A stretch of DNA of 64,000 nucleotides, from NCBI GenBank assembly GCA_041586615.1, contig JBFGZS010000015.1, positions 10,475 to 74,474 of the forward strand, in the 5' to 3' direction. The notes below the pieces were generated by a model. The model was not told the origin of the DNA. It made no database searches and saw only the letters and a list, made by a program, of their open reading frames with translations. This document shows positions 25,883 to 35,651 of this stretch, piece by piece. The DNA is from Motiliproteus sp041586615. Lineage in GTDB: Bacteria > Pseudomonadota > Gammaproteobacteria > Pseudomonadales > Balneatricaceae. Every line of letters begins with the position of its first letter. Position 1 is the first letter of the stretch. The translations under genes were made by a program, and so were the position numbers.

Positions 25883-28800
25883 ATGTCCAGGCCACTGGAG
25901 ATAGACGGATACACCATTGAGGAAGAGATAGGCAAGGGAGCCATGGCCACGGTCTACCTTGCTGTGCAAAATTCCTTGAGTCGTCATGTCGCCTTGAAAG
26001 TGATGTCGCCAGCTTTGATGACCGATGATACCTTCTCGCGCCGGTTTATCCATGAAGGCAAGACCGTCGCCAAGCTGCAACAAAATAATATCGTCAATAT
26101 CTGGGACATCGGTACCAGCGCTGCCTGTTGTTATATCGCCATGGAGTATCTTTCCGGGGGCACACTGAAAGAGCGCATGCAGCAGCAGATGTATCTCGAC
26201 GAAGCCCTCAATATTGTCAGGCAGACAGCCCTGGCACTGGGTTTTGCCCACCACAATCATGTTATTCACCGGGATATAAAACCGCACAACATCATGTTCC
26301 GTGGCGACGGCTCGGTGGTACTGACCGACTTCGGTATTGCCAAGGACATCGAGGCGGCCAACACTGCTTTTACCGCAACGGGTGCCGCCATCGGTACGCC
26401 TACCTACATGAGTCCGGAGCAGGCCAAAGGAGAGAATCTGGACGGACGCTCGGACCTCTACTGCCTCGGGGTAGTGTTCTACGAACTCCTGACCGGCGCC
26501 CGTCCCTATGTCGCGTCCGATCCTTTTGCCTTGGCGCTCAAACATATCCATGACCCGATCCCCAAGCTTCCTCCGCGTCTAGGATTCCTGCAGCGAACCC
26601 TCGACAAGATAATGGCAAAGAACCCGTCTAAGCGATTTCAGACCGCAGAGGCGTTTATCGCCGAGATCGATCGACTCGCTAACGCCTACAAGACCCAAAC
26701 AATCAGGGTATTACTGTCCGACGCGGAGCTCTCTGATCAGACCGAAGTCTGGCACCAGACGTTAGTGAGCGGCTATCGCGCTTATCTGGGAAGTGGACGG
26801 TTACGGTGGCGTAAAGCCCTCGCCTGGGGCGGCGCTCTGCTGGCCTTAGGTGTGGGCGGGTTATTCATTGTGCAGTATCTGGACTTCCTGGATTTACAGC
26901 GCCAACAAGCACGCCACGAACGGCAGCAGGCCATCGCGCTGTTACTGGCACAGGGGGAGCGCCAGCTGGCGTTGGGGCAACTTTTCCAGCCCGAAAATGA
27001 CAACGCTTACCAGACGTTCGCTGAACTCCTAACCCGTGATCCCGACAATACCAAGGTTAAGTCTGGCGTGGAAAACCTCCTTGATGAACTCCAGCAACGC
27101 GCACAGCAGAGCTTGCAACAAGGCGATCTTCCCCGCTCCCGAGAGTGGATCCTGGAGGGGTTACAGCTCGATGCTGACAACGCCCCGCTACTGGCCCTAC
27201 AACGGCAGGTGCAGGCGCAGGCGGAGCAACAGCGCCAAGCGGCTTTATTGCAGCAGCAGAAGTCGAAGATCAAGACCCTGCTCGCTCGGGCCGAGGAGCA
27301 GATTCTGCGCCGACAGTTAAGCCAGCCGACGGGCGATAACGCCTTCGCCACCCTGAACGAGATACTGACGATGGCCCCTGGCCATCTTCGTGCGCTGGCC
27401 GGTCTGCAGCGCATCGCCGAGGCCTATGCCCAGCTCGCCCGCACCGAATGGCAACGAGGACAGGAACATCAAAGCTTGCAGTATATCGCCCTGGGGCTGG
27501 GGGTTGCCCCGGATCACGAGCCGCTACTGACACTGCAGGAGGAACTGCAGGTAGAGATCGCAGCGCGGCAGCGACAGCGCGCTGTCGACAGGCTGCTGGC
27601 AGAGGCAGACCGTTTGATCGCGCAAGGGCAGCTTAGCGCGCTGTCCGGCAGCACGCCTTCAGACAGCGACCCTTCAGACCAGGCATCTTCGGACAAAACA
27701 CCTTCAGATAACATGCCTTCAAACAGTACACCTTCAGACAGTGCGCCCTTGGCAGACAATGCCTTCGCGCGTTATCAGGCCGTGTTAACCCTGGATCCAG
27801 CCAATGACCAGGCAAAACAGGGTCTTGAAACGCTTCCAAAGCAAGCCGCAGCGCAAGCCAAAGCGGCGCTTAACGCCGGGGAGCTGGAGCAGGGTTTGGT
27901 TCTGATCGCCCAGGGGCTGACGCTGCAACCCAATGATGCGGCGCTATTGAGCCTCAAACAACAGGCAGTGAAAAAGCAGCGCATCGCTGCCCTGTTGACC
28001 CACGCTAACGCTCAAATCGCGCAGCAACACTGGCTCAAGCCGGACGGCGACAATGCCGTAACGTCCCTCCGAGAACTGCTATCGCTGGCGCCAGACCATC
28101 CTCAGGCGTTGGCAGGGTTGCATCGCATCGCCGGTCTCTTTGCCGACCAGGGTCAATCCCTGCTCGATCAAGGCGATGCGACACGCAGCGCGACAGCTGT
28201 GGCGCAAGGCTTAGCGGTTGATCCAGACCACCCCGCTCTGCTCGCGTTACAGCAACAGCTCGACGCGCGACAACTGGCGCAGGAGCAACGCCAACGCCGT
28301 ATCGAGGCGTTGCTGGCAGAGGCTGCAGCGCGGGTCCAGCAGCAACATTTTAGTCAACCGGCCAGCAACAATGCCTATGCGCACTATCGGGCGGTGCTGA
28401 CGCTGGATCCCGACAATATAGCGGCGAGCCGGGCTGTCGCTGCGTTACCAGAACTGATCGAGAACCTGGCCACAGACGCCATGAAAGACGGGGCCTTAGC
28501 TCGCTCCCGGGACTTGGCTACTCAAGGTCTAACCATCAGTCCTGAGCATCAAGGACTGCACGCACTGCAGCAACAGATCGCAACGCAACAGCAAATCCTC
28601 GACCTGCTGGCTCAGGCCGACCGTCAGATCGAACAGGGCCAGCTCAGCGCGCCTGCCGGCGCTCCTGTCGATAATCAGGCTCTGGATACGCTCGAGAAAC
28701 TGCGGCAACTGGCCCCAGAGTATCCGCCGGCGCAGGAAAGATTGACCCGCATCGCCGCGGCCTATGCACCGCTCGCCTCGGCCAAAATGCAACAGGGCCA

Positions 28801-31063
28801 GCTGATCGAGAGCCAGGCGCTGATTGAGCATGGGCTGACGGTCATGCCGGACCACCCGGATCTGCTGGCGCAACAACAAGCACTCGAGGATCGCAAGCGT
28901 TTGCAAGCCGCGCAAGCTCGCCAGCAACGCCAGATTCAGACCTGGCTCGCACGTGCCGAGCAGCAAGTACGCCTCGAACACTTTACCCTGCCCAAGGGAA
29001 ACAGCGCCCTGGAAAGCTACCGAGCGGCCCTCGAATTGGATCCCAACCACCCGCAAGCTAATGCGGCGTTGGCGGCCTTGCCCGAGCTTATTCGGGCCCA
29101 AGCCGAGCAGAAATTAAACGCCAAGGCGTTGACGCGGAGTCTGGAACTGCTTGCCGAGGGTCTACAAATCAACCCCGAGCACGCCGGACTTCAGGCGCTT
29201 CAGCAGCAAGCCTTGCGCCAGCAACAAACAGCCTTGCGCCAACAACAAGCAACCCTGCGCCAGCAAGAAAAAGCAGCCCTGCGCCAACAACAAGCAGCCT
29301 TGCGCCAACAACAAATAGCCCAGCTGCTCGATCAAGCAGAGACGCTAGCTAAAGAGCCGCGTATCAGCCAGCCTGATGCTGATCATGCCGTGACGCGTTT
29401 CAAGGACGTTCTAACACTACAGCCAGGCCACCCCCAAGCGCTGGCAGGATTGGAACGGATTGCCGACCAATATGCTACGCAGGCACGATCACGGCTGAAT
29501 CAGGGCGATGAGGCGGGAAGTAACCAGCTGATCCAGGCCGGACTGCGCGCGATCCCCACCCACACTGCATTGCTGACGTTACAACAACAGCTGACCGAGG
29601 GGCAACAGGCCCAAGCCGCTAAGCAGCGGCAGATCCGGGACCTACTGGCACAGGCCGAACGACAGATTGCCCGGCGCCAGCTGACCTTGCCCGAGGATAA
29701 CAACGCCCTATCGACCCTCCGCCAGATCCTCAGCATCGACCCGGAGCAGACTCAGGCTCTGGAAGGCATTACTCGGGTGGCCGATGCCTATGCCGACCTG
29801 GCCCGTGGCAAAATTGACCTCGACCTGATCGAGCAAGCGCAGAGCCTGATCGACAGAGGGCTTAGCGTTGCTCCCGATCATCCGCCCTTACGCGCGTTGC
29901 AGGAAACACTGGCTACACGTCGGCAAGCACTGGCGTTAGCCGGGGAACAAGCACGGCAGCAGCAGCAACAGGCGTTAACGGCCAAAGCGGAACAACCGGC
30001 AGCGCTAAAACCAAACGCACAGATCCGCCCTGAGCAGCCCAAGACTGAACAGCAGGTACGCGACCAACGGGTCAGTCAACTTGTGGCCAGGGCGCAACAC
30101 CAACTCACTGCCCTGCGCCTTACTCAGCCACCCGGAAATAACGCCTATGAAACCTATCAGCAGATTCTGACGATCGATCCGGGAAGTAACGCAGCGTTAC
30201 GAGGGATAGACCGTATTGCCGACCAGCTCTATCAACAGGCATTAGGGCGCAAAGCGCGAGGAGATCTGGGCGCCAGTATCGACCACATAGAGCAAGGCCT
30301 GGCCCTGGCACCCGAACACCCGGCATTACAGGCCCTAAGACACCAGCTCACCGGCCTGCCGCATCAGGACCGACTCAAGGATGGCGGCGTCGGCCCGATG
30401 CTGGTGTTTATTCCTCCGGGCAGGTTCCAGATGGGCGATAGCGGCGGTCGAGGCTTTGCGAACGAAAAACCGGTCCACCAACAGCAGATAAGCGATGCCT
30501 TTTTTATCGGCCGCTACGAAGTCACCTTCGAGGATTTTGACCGTTTTACCGATGCGGTCCAGCGACAACGCGTCAGCGATGAGGGCTGGGGACGGGGTAA
30601 CAGACCGGTTATCAATATCACCTGGCAGGATGCCCAAGCCTACGTAAACTGGCTGTCGCAGCAGACAGGGCGGCGCTACCGCCTACCCAGCGAGAGCGAG
30701 TGGGAGTTTGCCGCCAGAGCCGGAACCAGCACCGATTATTGGTGGGGGAACAATGCCGGAGATAATCGCGCCAATTGCAAGGACTGCGGCAGTTCGGGGG
30801 GCGGCAAACAGACCCTGCCAGTAGGGTCGTTTGCCGCCAACCCTTACGGGCTGTTCGATACCGCCGGCAACGTGTATGAATGGACACGCGACCCCTATAC
30901 CCCCAACCACCTGGATCGGGCTGCAGTCGACGACAGCAAGCGCGTGGTGCGCGGCGGTTCCTGGTTCGACGGTACCCGTTTCTCTCGAGCGTCGATGCGG
31001 GTAAATTTCGCCCCCCCATTCAAGAGTTTTTTTCTGGGGGTGCGGGTGGTCAGAGCGCGTTAA
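25883..31063 (+). CDS. receptor Ser/Thr kinase with TPR-like repeats and C-terminal FGE-type domain
   Basis: 1726 residues. The kinase domain (about 10-270) has GKGAMATVY, Lys39, HRDIKPHN (Asp131), DFG (Asp149) and GTPTYMSPEQ. One membrane span lies at about 311-331. The extracytoplasmic part has about ten TPR-like units of about 100 residues and ends in a formylglycine-generating-enzyme/sulfatase-modifying-factor-type domain (about 1501-1726), with MVFIPPGRFQMG-like opening, PVINITWQDAQAYVNWL, RLPSESEWEFAARAG, NPYGLFDTAGNVYEW and VVRGGSWFDG. The cysteine pair that known FGEs use for catalysis is absent after the GGSW motif, so this domain probably binds rather than oxidises. The kinase half is near-identical in layout to kinase 1. 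Two extra low-complexity inserts mark the repeat region (27651-27747 and 29210-29317). Confidence 0.93.
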   Translation: MSRPLEIDGYTIEEEIGKGAMATVYLAVQNSLSRHVALKVMSPALMTDDTFSRRFIHEGKTVAKLQQNNIVNIWDIGTSAACCYIAMEYLSGGTLKERMQQQMYLDEALNIVRQTALALGFAHHNHVIHRDIKPHNIMFRGDGSVVLTDFGIAKDIEAANTAFTATGAAIGTPTYMSPEQAKGENLDGRSDLYCLGVVFYELLTGARPYVASDPFALALKHIHDPIPKLPPRLGFLQRTLDKIMAKNPSKRFQTAEAFIAEIDRLANAYKTQTIRVLLSDAELSDQTEVWHQTLVSGYRAYLGSGRLRWRKALAWGGALLALGVGGLFIVQYLDFLDLQRQQARHERQQAIALLLAQGERQLALGQLFQPENDNAYQTFAELLTRDPDNTKVKSGVENLLDELQQRAQQSLQQGDLPRSREWILEGLQLDADNAPLLALQRQVQAQAEQQRQAALLQQQKSKIKTLLARAEEQILRRQLSQPTGDNAFATLNEILTMAPGHLRALAGLQRIAEAYAQLARTEWQRGQEHQSLQYIALGLGVAPDHEPLLTLQEELQVEIAARQRQRAVDRLLAEADRLIAQGQLSALSGSTPSDSDPSDQASSDKTPSDNMPSNSTPSDSAPLADNAFARYQAVLTLDPANDQAKQGLETLPKQAAAQAKAALNAGELEQGLVLIAQGLTLQPNDAALLSLKQQAVKKQRIAALLTHANAQIAQQHWLKPDGDNAVTSLRELLSLAPDHPQALAGLHRIAGLFADQGQSLLDQGDATRSATAVAQGLAVDPDHPALLALQQQLDARQLAQEQRQRRIEALLAEAAARVQQQHFSQPASNNAYAHYRAVLTLDPDNIAASRAVAALPELIENLATDAMKDGALARSRDLATQGLTISPEHQGLHALQQQIATQQQILDLLAQADRQIEQGQLSAPAGAPVDNQALDTLEKLRQLAPEYPPAQERLTRIAAAYAPLASAKMQQGQLIESQALIEHGLTVMPDHPDLLAQQQALEDRKRLQAAQARQQRQIQTWLARAEQQVRLEHFTLPKGNSALESYRAALELDPNHPQANAALAALPELIRAQAEQKLNAKALTRSLELLAEGLQINPEHAGLQALQQQALRQQQTALRQQQATLRQQEKAALRQQQAALRQQQIAQLLDQAETLAKEPRISQPDADHAVTRFKDVLTLQPGHPQALAGLERIADQYATQARSRLNQGDEAGSNQLIQAGLRAIPTHTALLTLQQQLTEGQQAQAAKQRQIRDLLAQAERQIARRQLTLPEDNNALSTLRQILSIDPEQTQALEGITRVADAYADLARGKIDLDLIEQAQSLIDRGLSVAPDHPPLRALQETLATRRQALALAGEQARQQQQQALTAKAEQPAALKPNAQIRPEQPKTEQQVRDQRVSQLVARAQHQLTALRLTQPPGNNAYETYQQILTIDPGSNAALRGIDRIADQLYQQALGRKARGDLGASIDHIEQGLALAPEHPALQALRHQLTGLPHQDRLKDGGVGPMLVFIPPGRFQMGDSGGRGFANEKPVHQQQISDAFFIGRYEVTFEDFDRFTDAVQRQRVSDEGWGRGNRPVINITWQDAQAYVNWLSQQTGRRYRLPSESEWEFAARAGTSTDYWWGNNAGDNRANCKDCGSSGGGKQTLPVGSFAANPYGLFDTAGNVYEWTRDPYTPNHLDRAAVDDSKRVVRGGSWFDGTRFSRASMRVNFAPPFKSFFLGVRVVRAR
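27651..27747 (+). repeat. 15-bp in-frame tandem repeats (TPSDS-type) inside kinase 2
   Basis: About six 15-bp units encode STPSD, SDPSD, QASSD, KTPSD, NMPSN and STPSD. They interrupt the third TPR-like unit between its first helix and the NAFARY motif, and no counterpart exists in kinase 1. The insert is Ser/Thr/Asp-rich and probably a flexible surface loop. Confidence 0.85.
29210..29317 (+). repeat. 21-24-bp in-frame tandem repeats (ALRQQQ-type) inside kinase 2
   Basis: Five units with core CCTTGCGCCAACAACAA encode repeated ALRQQQA/T heptapeptides, with one unit containing an extra KA. They extend the linker helix between TPR-like units 7 and 8. The heptad period suits a continuous helix or coiled coil, so the helix could lengthen by whole heptads. 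Confidence 0.85.
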
Positions 31064-31329
31064 TAACCTCGCGTATCGACAAAATACGCATGGTGACACA
31101 AGTCTGAATCCCCCTAACTATCAATCAATTAATAATTGACAAAAATAACATTCGTCACGCCTTCCCGACTAAAGCCACCGTGACGGCGACTATCTCGACT
31201 AATCTTAGTGCTAAACAAGCGATTTAAGGGCTGCTCATGGGGCGCCTAAAATCCCTTTGTTCCTGACCGGGCCAGGCTTGAATCGCTTTGACCGAGTCGA
31301 ACACCGAGCCCCCATCAAGGAGATGAACG

Positions 31330-32547
31330 ATGAACAAACAACTCACGGGCGGCGCATTATCGCTGGCGCTGATTCCTAGCTTGTGTAACGTGGCGTTGGC
31401 ACAAGACCTGGTCGATCTGATCCCCAATCTGTATACCGGTGATGGTGAAGCGGGCATAACCTTGGCGCCGCCTTCCGGCCCTTTTCCCTCTCATTCTGCA
31501 CACTTTACCCTGGATTCGCTCGCGGCGGTCAATCTACTCAACCGCCAGATCGGCAAGGAGATCCGCGCCCTGCCGATCAGCAGTACTCCGGGGGGGGTCT
31601 CGTACCGTTTCGACTCCGAGCTGGGCACCTATTCCCTGTCCAGAAGAAACCTCGGGCCGGTGCTCGGTCAATCGAGCCACACCCTGGGGGCCGGTAACTG
31701 GAGTTTTGCCGTGACCGCCACCCGCTTCGACTATGACGAGTTCAATGGCGAGGATATCGGCCGTCTCAGAGTGGAGGCCTTGCATGACTTCGATATCATC
31801 CCCCCTAACGATGCTCCCGATAGCTTTGAAAACGATATCGTCGCCGTCGATTTCGATATCGATATCGAGGTGGAAACCTACGCCTTCTACTTCGCCTACG
31901 GCGTGCGCGACAACCTCGACCTCAGCCTGGTCGTGCCGATTGTCTCGGTCGATATGAACGTCAATGCCGTGGCAAAAGTGGAAGTCGACACGGTAAATAA
32001 CCCCTTTCCGGGTGCGCACACCTTTACCGGTGCCCCAGACAGCCCCGCCGATAGCGCGCGCGGCGATGAGACCGGCATCGGCGACGTAATCCTGGCGGCC
32101 AAATACCATCATGGCGACTGGAATAATATGGATCTCGCCGCCGCGCTGGTGGTTAAGCTGGATACCGGTGACGAGGATAACTTCCAGGGCACCGGATCGA
32201 CCACGGTTCAGCCGGCCGTTTATGCCGAGTATGAGATCGATGACCTCTGGGGGGTACATGGCAACCTGGGTTACGAGTGGGACACCGACGATAGCAAAGA
32301 AAACACCCTGCGCACGATCCTGGGCGTGACCTTCGGTAACGCCCAGGTCACGGGATCCCTCGAGTTGTTAGGCCGATATCAGCTAAACGGTGACGATGTC
32401 GGCGATGATAAAACCGACCTCGGCGCGGGGATAAAATGGAATCCCGGTAAGCGGGTGATCGTTTCTGCCAACGCGGTGGTCCCGCTTAACGACGACGGCT
32501 TGCGCTCCGATCTGATCGGGGCTATCGGTGTGGAGCTGCTGTACTAA
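31330..32547 (+). CDS. outer-membrane beta-barrel protein of the transporter/phenol-degradation MetA type
   Basis: 405 residues with a signal peptide (cleavage probable after ALA at about residue 24) and alternating beta strands from about residue 115: NWSFAVTATRFDYDE, AFYFAYGVRDNLDLSLVVPIVS, DVILAAKYH, GNLGYEWDTDD and a C-terminal aromatic-ending strand GAIGVELLY typical of outer-membrane barrels. It has many Asp residues in loops. Layout and motifs resemble the outer-membrane family annotated as MetA-pathway of phenol degradation transporters; substrate unknown. AAGGAG lies 8 nt upstream of the ATG. It follows kinase 2 by 266 bp on the same strand and could be transcribed separately. Confidence 0.72.
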   Translation: MNKQLTGGALSLALIPSLCNVALAQDLVDLIPNLYTGDGEAGITLAPPSGPFPSHSAHFTLDSLAAVNLLNRQIGKEIRALPISSTPGGVSYRFDSELGTYSLSRRNLGPVLGQSSHTLGAGNWSFAVTATRFDYDEFNGEDIGRLRVEALHDFDIIPPNDAPDSFENDIVAVDFDIDIEVETYAFYFAYGVRDNLDLSLVVPIVSVDMNVNAVAKVEVDTVNNPFPGAHTFTGAPDSPADSARGDETGIGDVILAAKYHHGDWNNMDLAAALVVKLDTGDEDNFQGTGSTTVQPAVYAEYEIDDLWGVHGNLGYEWDTDDSKENTLRTILGVTFGNAQVTGSLELLGRYQLNGDDVGDDKTDLGAGIKWNPGKRVIVSANAVVPLNDDGLRSDLIGAIGVELLY

Positions 32548-32591
32548 CTGCGAACAGCCTTAACGGTCGACCACTGCCAAGGATGGCAGGT

Positions 32592-33491
32592 CTAATGATG
32601 GCTCTGTGCTGCTGAGCCCTGCGGGGGGCGATGGCTCATATCCCGCACCACCGCGATAAACATCCGCCCCGCTTCCATGCGGGCTTCGCCGATCGTAATA
32701 TCCATCGAGAAGGTGGAGCCATCGCGCCTTAATCCCGGCACCACGCGCCCCTGTCCCATTATTTTTTTTTGTTCGGTTTGCAAATAAACATCGTGCTGCG
32801 TTCGATAGACCTCCGGCATCAGCATATTAATCCTTTGTCCCAGCATCTCTTCCCGCGTATAACCAAACATCTGACCTGCAGCGCGATTAACGGATTCTAT
32901 CTGCCCTGTTGCGTTAATCGTCATGATGCCATCGGCTGCGGTGTTAAGAATAAAATTCAGCCGCTTTTCGCTTTCCAGCAACTGCAACTCGATCCGTTTG
33001 CGTTCGGTGATATCCTGACCGATGGCAATGATTCCCCCCGGTGGACTCTCGCCAATAATCAGCGGACTAATCGTCCACAATAGGGTGCAGTCTCGGCCAT
33101 CCTGGGTGTGAAGGCTCGTTTCAAAAATTTGGCTGTCGCTTTCCTTTAGTACCTTATCCATATCAAGTACAGGCGGCGGCGTCGCCCCTTTAAAAATACC
33201 AAGATCACCGTAGTTTCGGTTGATCACATCCGCTCGCAGGTGGCCGAATACTCGCTCGGCCGCTCTATTCCATTCGAAAATACGGCATTGGAGGTCCAGC
33301 CCAATAAGTACACTTCCTGCCGTTTCGACAATGGCGCGGTAGCGTTGCTCATTCAACTGCAGCGATCTCTCGGCTCGCCGGCGTTCGACTCGGCTGCGCT
33401 CGACACGGCGGTGTCCAGCCAAGCGTTGCTCCGCATCATCGGCCGCGTCTTGGCCTCTCTTTCTTCGCGTAAACCATCGGAACAATTCCAT
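32592..33491 (-). CDS. tandem PAS-domain protein without output domain
   Basis: 299 residues. A basic N-terminal region with an Arg-rich coiled coil (about 10-50) precedes PAS1 (about 52-165, ending GQDITERKRIELQ) and PAS2 (about 170-285, starting RLNFILNTAADGIMTINATG, shown in part as FILNTAADGIMTI). The protein stops 13 residues after the second PAS core, where a kinase, GGDEF or methyl-accepting domain would normally begin. I start at the ATG at 33491 because AAGGGG lies 6 nt upstream; the frame is open to 33557. No transmembrane span is present. It may be a stand-alone sensor or the remnant of a longer signalling protein. Confidence 0.82.
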   Translation of the reverse strand: MELFRWFTRRKRGQDAADDAEQRLAGHRRVERSRVERRRAERSLQLNEQRYRAIVETAGSVLIGLDLQCRIFEWNRAAERVFGHLRADVINRNYGDLGIFKGATPPPVLDMDKVLKESDSQIFETSLHTQDGRDCTLLWTISPLIIGESPPGGIIAIGQDITERKRIELQLLESEKRLNFILNTAADGIMTINATGQIESVNRAAGQMFGYTREEMLGQRINMLMPEVYRTQHDVYLQTEQKKIMGQGRVVPGLRRDGSTFSMDITIGEARMEAGRMFIAVVRDMSHRPPQGSAAQSHH

Positions 33492-33927
33492 TGCTAGCCC
33501 CTTGAAATGCATGCCAATACCAAAACGATTAGCTTTCAACCTGAAATAATAGTGCACAAAGTCAGAACATACCGAAAGGCACCGCCATCCGGCTTTCCAT
33601 GTTACATATTCCCCCCTGTATCCAGCCTCCGCAGGGCGATGGCTGCAATGACTGAGCGGGGGGGGCTCATCAGTAAAAAGTACACGATGGGGAGGGTAGC
33701 CACGCTACAGGGGCTCAATTTGTAGCATGGTAAACAAGTTCATAGAAAACAATGCGACAAGCCTGCCACTCTTTTATTAACCTGGCACGTGGCTTTGCGC
33801 CACGGCGGTTCATCCATGAACCGCCTATTAAGGCGGCATTTTTGCACGGTATTAAGTTGCCGCCTTAATAGGCTTTACTGTAGCGGGACGCTCGTCTTAG
33901 CCGTCTGCGAGGGGCTTAAAAATGCGA
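33492..33927. other. 436-bp intergenic region with repeat copy C
   Basis: It holds dispersed repeat copy C (33791-33873) between the PAS protein start and the end of the GacA-like regulator. A homopolymeric GGGGGGG run occurs near 33658-33664. No further gene is supported. Confidence 0.6.
33791..33873 (+). repeat. dispersed double-hairpin repeat, copy C
   Basis: The best-formed copy. GGCGGTTCAT-CC-ATGAACCGCC is a perfect hairpin, and TATTAAGGCGGCA pairs with TGCCGCCTTAATA across a 19-nt loop. It lies downstream of the GacA-like gene. Confidence 0.8.
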
Positions 33928-34566
33928 TCAGGCCTCCACAATGCCATGGCGGATTGCAAGGTGTATTAGATCGGCTGTTCGCTTAACACCCAGCTTGCCA
34001 AGGATGTTGGATCGGTGTGCGTGCACGGTCTTCTGACTGATAAACATAGCATCGGCAATTTGTGAAACGCTGGCACCACTGGCCAGCTCAGTAAAAATTT
34101 GCAGTTCGCGCTTGGTGAGCAGCTCAAGTTTTGAGGGTTCTTTCTGATCAAGTTCTGACTGGATATGCGGTGCGATGAACTGCTTGCCTTCATTGACCAA
34201 GCGTACCGCTTCGATCAACTCTTCAGGCGCACAGCGCTTAGTGAGGTACCCTTTCGCACCTGCTTCTAAGACCCGCGACGGATAAGGCTCACACTCCTGA
34301 ACCGTCAACACCAAAATCCGCGCTTTGGCGTCGGCAGCAAGAATTCGGCTTAACGCTTCAAGCCCACCGGTACCCGGTGGCATAGACAGATCCATCACAA
34401 CGACATCATGGGGACGTTCAAAATACTTACGGTAAGCATCTTCCCCCGTAGCCGCTTCTGTCACAACGGTAATATCGTTGGTACTGTCGAGTAATCGGCG
34501 AAATCCAGCGCGAACGATCTCATGGTCGTCAACCAGCATCACACGTATCGCTGCGGTCATAGTCAC
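33928..34566 (-). CDS. GacA/UvrY-like response regulator (FixJ/NarL type)
   Basis: 212 residues. The N-terminal receiver (about 7-122) has the acidic pair DDH, phosphoacceptor Asp in VVMDLSMP, Thr in LVLTVQE and Lys in YLTKR. The C-terminal LuxR-type helix-turn-helix (about 148-210) reads LTKRELQIFTELASG...VSQIADAMFISQKTVHAHRS. EPYPSRVLEAGAKGYLTK and LAIRHGIVEA resemble GacA/UvrY closely. In relatives GacA/UvrY sits next to uvrC; here uvrC is 4 kb away, so the linkage is broken or this is a paralogue. No kinase gene is adjacent. Confidence 0.88.
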   Translation of the reverse strand: MTMTAAIRVMLVDDHEIVRAGFRRLLDSTNDITVVTEAATGEDAYRKYFERPHDVVVMDLSMPPGTGGLEALSRILAADAKARILVLTVQECEPYPSRVLEAGAKGYLTKRCAPEELIEAVRLVNEGKQFIAPHIQSELDQKEPSKLELLTKRELQIFTELASGASVSQIADAMFISQKTVHAHRSNILGKLGVKRTADLIHLAIRHGIVEA

Positions 34567-34768
34567 TCCGATATTCTGTATTGGTACGCAGTTGAGAAAA
34601 TACGCGCTTGTGCATGGATGTCAATTCTAGCGCTTCAGTCTCGACAAATCACGGAAAAGTCTATCCGTTAGCCTATCAACTACAATCTATTATAAAACTG
34701 TCCAGGTGCGCTGTGAGGCAAGCCATACATGTCAACCTGGTTAAGATATCGATGAGTGAGGAGGAGTT

Positions 34769-35536
34769 ATGGCGGCGCATGTGATGATTCACATCAAACC
34801 CGAGGATGTCCCCCCTGAGGGGCTGCAGGTTAAATACCGCCTTGGCGAGAGCTTTGAAAAAAAGATCGAGTGGGGTGAGATCACCGATGGCAAGCTTCTG
34901 CCCTCCCCTGCGGCCAATGATCTTAACGAACCCGGCTTATGTATCGACGATTTTGATTCGCGGGGCTATGCGGGCTTTGAACCGCGCACCGGTAACTATT
35001 GGCGCTACGCGCACGAGTCGGATCCGGATGTTTTCCGTGAGTATTGCCTGCAGATCACCGAAATAAACGAACCCTTCACCCCGCGATCTTCCTGGGAGGC
35101 CTGGTCGATACTGACACAATCTATCCTGAAGGACCGCCTCAGGCTAACGCTTAAAAACCGCATCACCGGCGCAGAGCTTAGCTATAAAGTCGTCGACAAA
35201 GGTTTCGGCTACCAGATTAAGCACCTTACGGAGGGACGCAGAGCGCAAAAACTTCTTAAGCATGATTACGTCTTGAATCAATTGCTTGGGACGAGTTTTA
35301 AAAAACTCAATCCCCGCTTGCTCAGTATTGAAACCCATTCTCATGCTGAGACTGAAGGCGGCGGCTACATCTCGCTGTCCTTTAAGGATGACGGCTATCT
35401 GTTGAAGTACCGTCTTAACCTGGTTAGCTTCACGCTTGGCTTGTTTCAAATCACCGAAGACGGTCTTGAGTTGCTGAAGATGGTTGAACTACCTCACAGC
35501 ACGGTCATTGAAGAAACGCGTACCTTTCTTGGTTGA
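34769..35536 (+). CDS. protein of unknown function, 255 residues
   Basis: GAGGAG about 5 nt upstream of the ATG supports the start. The protein is soluble, mixed alpha/beta, with no signal peptide or membrane span. Notable segments are GYAGFEPRTGNYWRYAHE near residue 72, and FTPRSSWEAWSILTQSIL and GGGYISLSFKDDGYLLKYRL later. I do not recognise the family. It is a single gene, with the GacA-like gene divergent upstream and hpf downstream on the same strand. Confidence 0.7.
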   Translation: MAAHVMIHIKPEDVPPEGLQVKYRLGESFEKKIEWGEITDGKLLPSPAANDLNEPGLCIDDFDSRGYAGFEPRTGNYWRYAHESDPDVFREYCLQITEINEPFTPRSSWEAWSILTQSILKDRLRLTLKNRITGAELSYKVVDKGFGYQIKHLTEGRRAQKLLKHDYVLNQLLGTSFKKLNPRLLSIETHSHAETEGGGYISLSFKDDGYLLKYRLNLVSFTLGLFQITEDGLELLKMVELPHSTVIEETRTFLG

Positions 35537-35651
35537 TCTACGACAATAAAATGGTGAACGTTTTGCTATTTTTCCACGGCAAAGCGTTTTAACATGAGTG
35601 TGTGCCGTAGCTATACGGCGCACTTTAGAATCAAAGATAAGGATGCATCTC

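Noticed and set aside
14052..31063. Kinase, PP2C and FHA genes as part of a type VI secretion locus (PpkA/PppA/Fha)
   Set aside because: No Tss core gene (sheath, VgrG, Hcp, ClpV, TssJLM) is present in the window, and the kinase C-termini are long TPR-like arrays.
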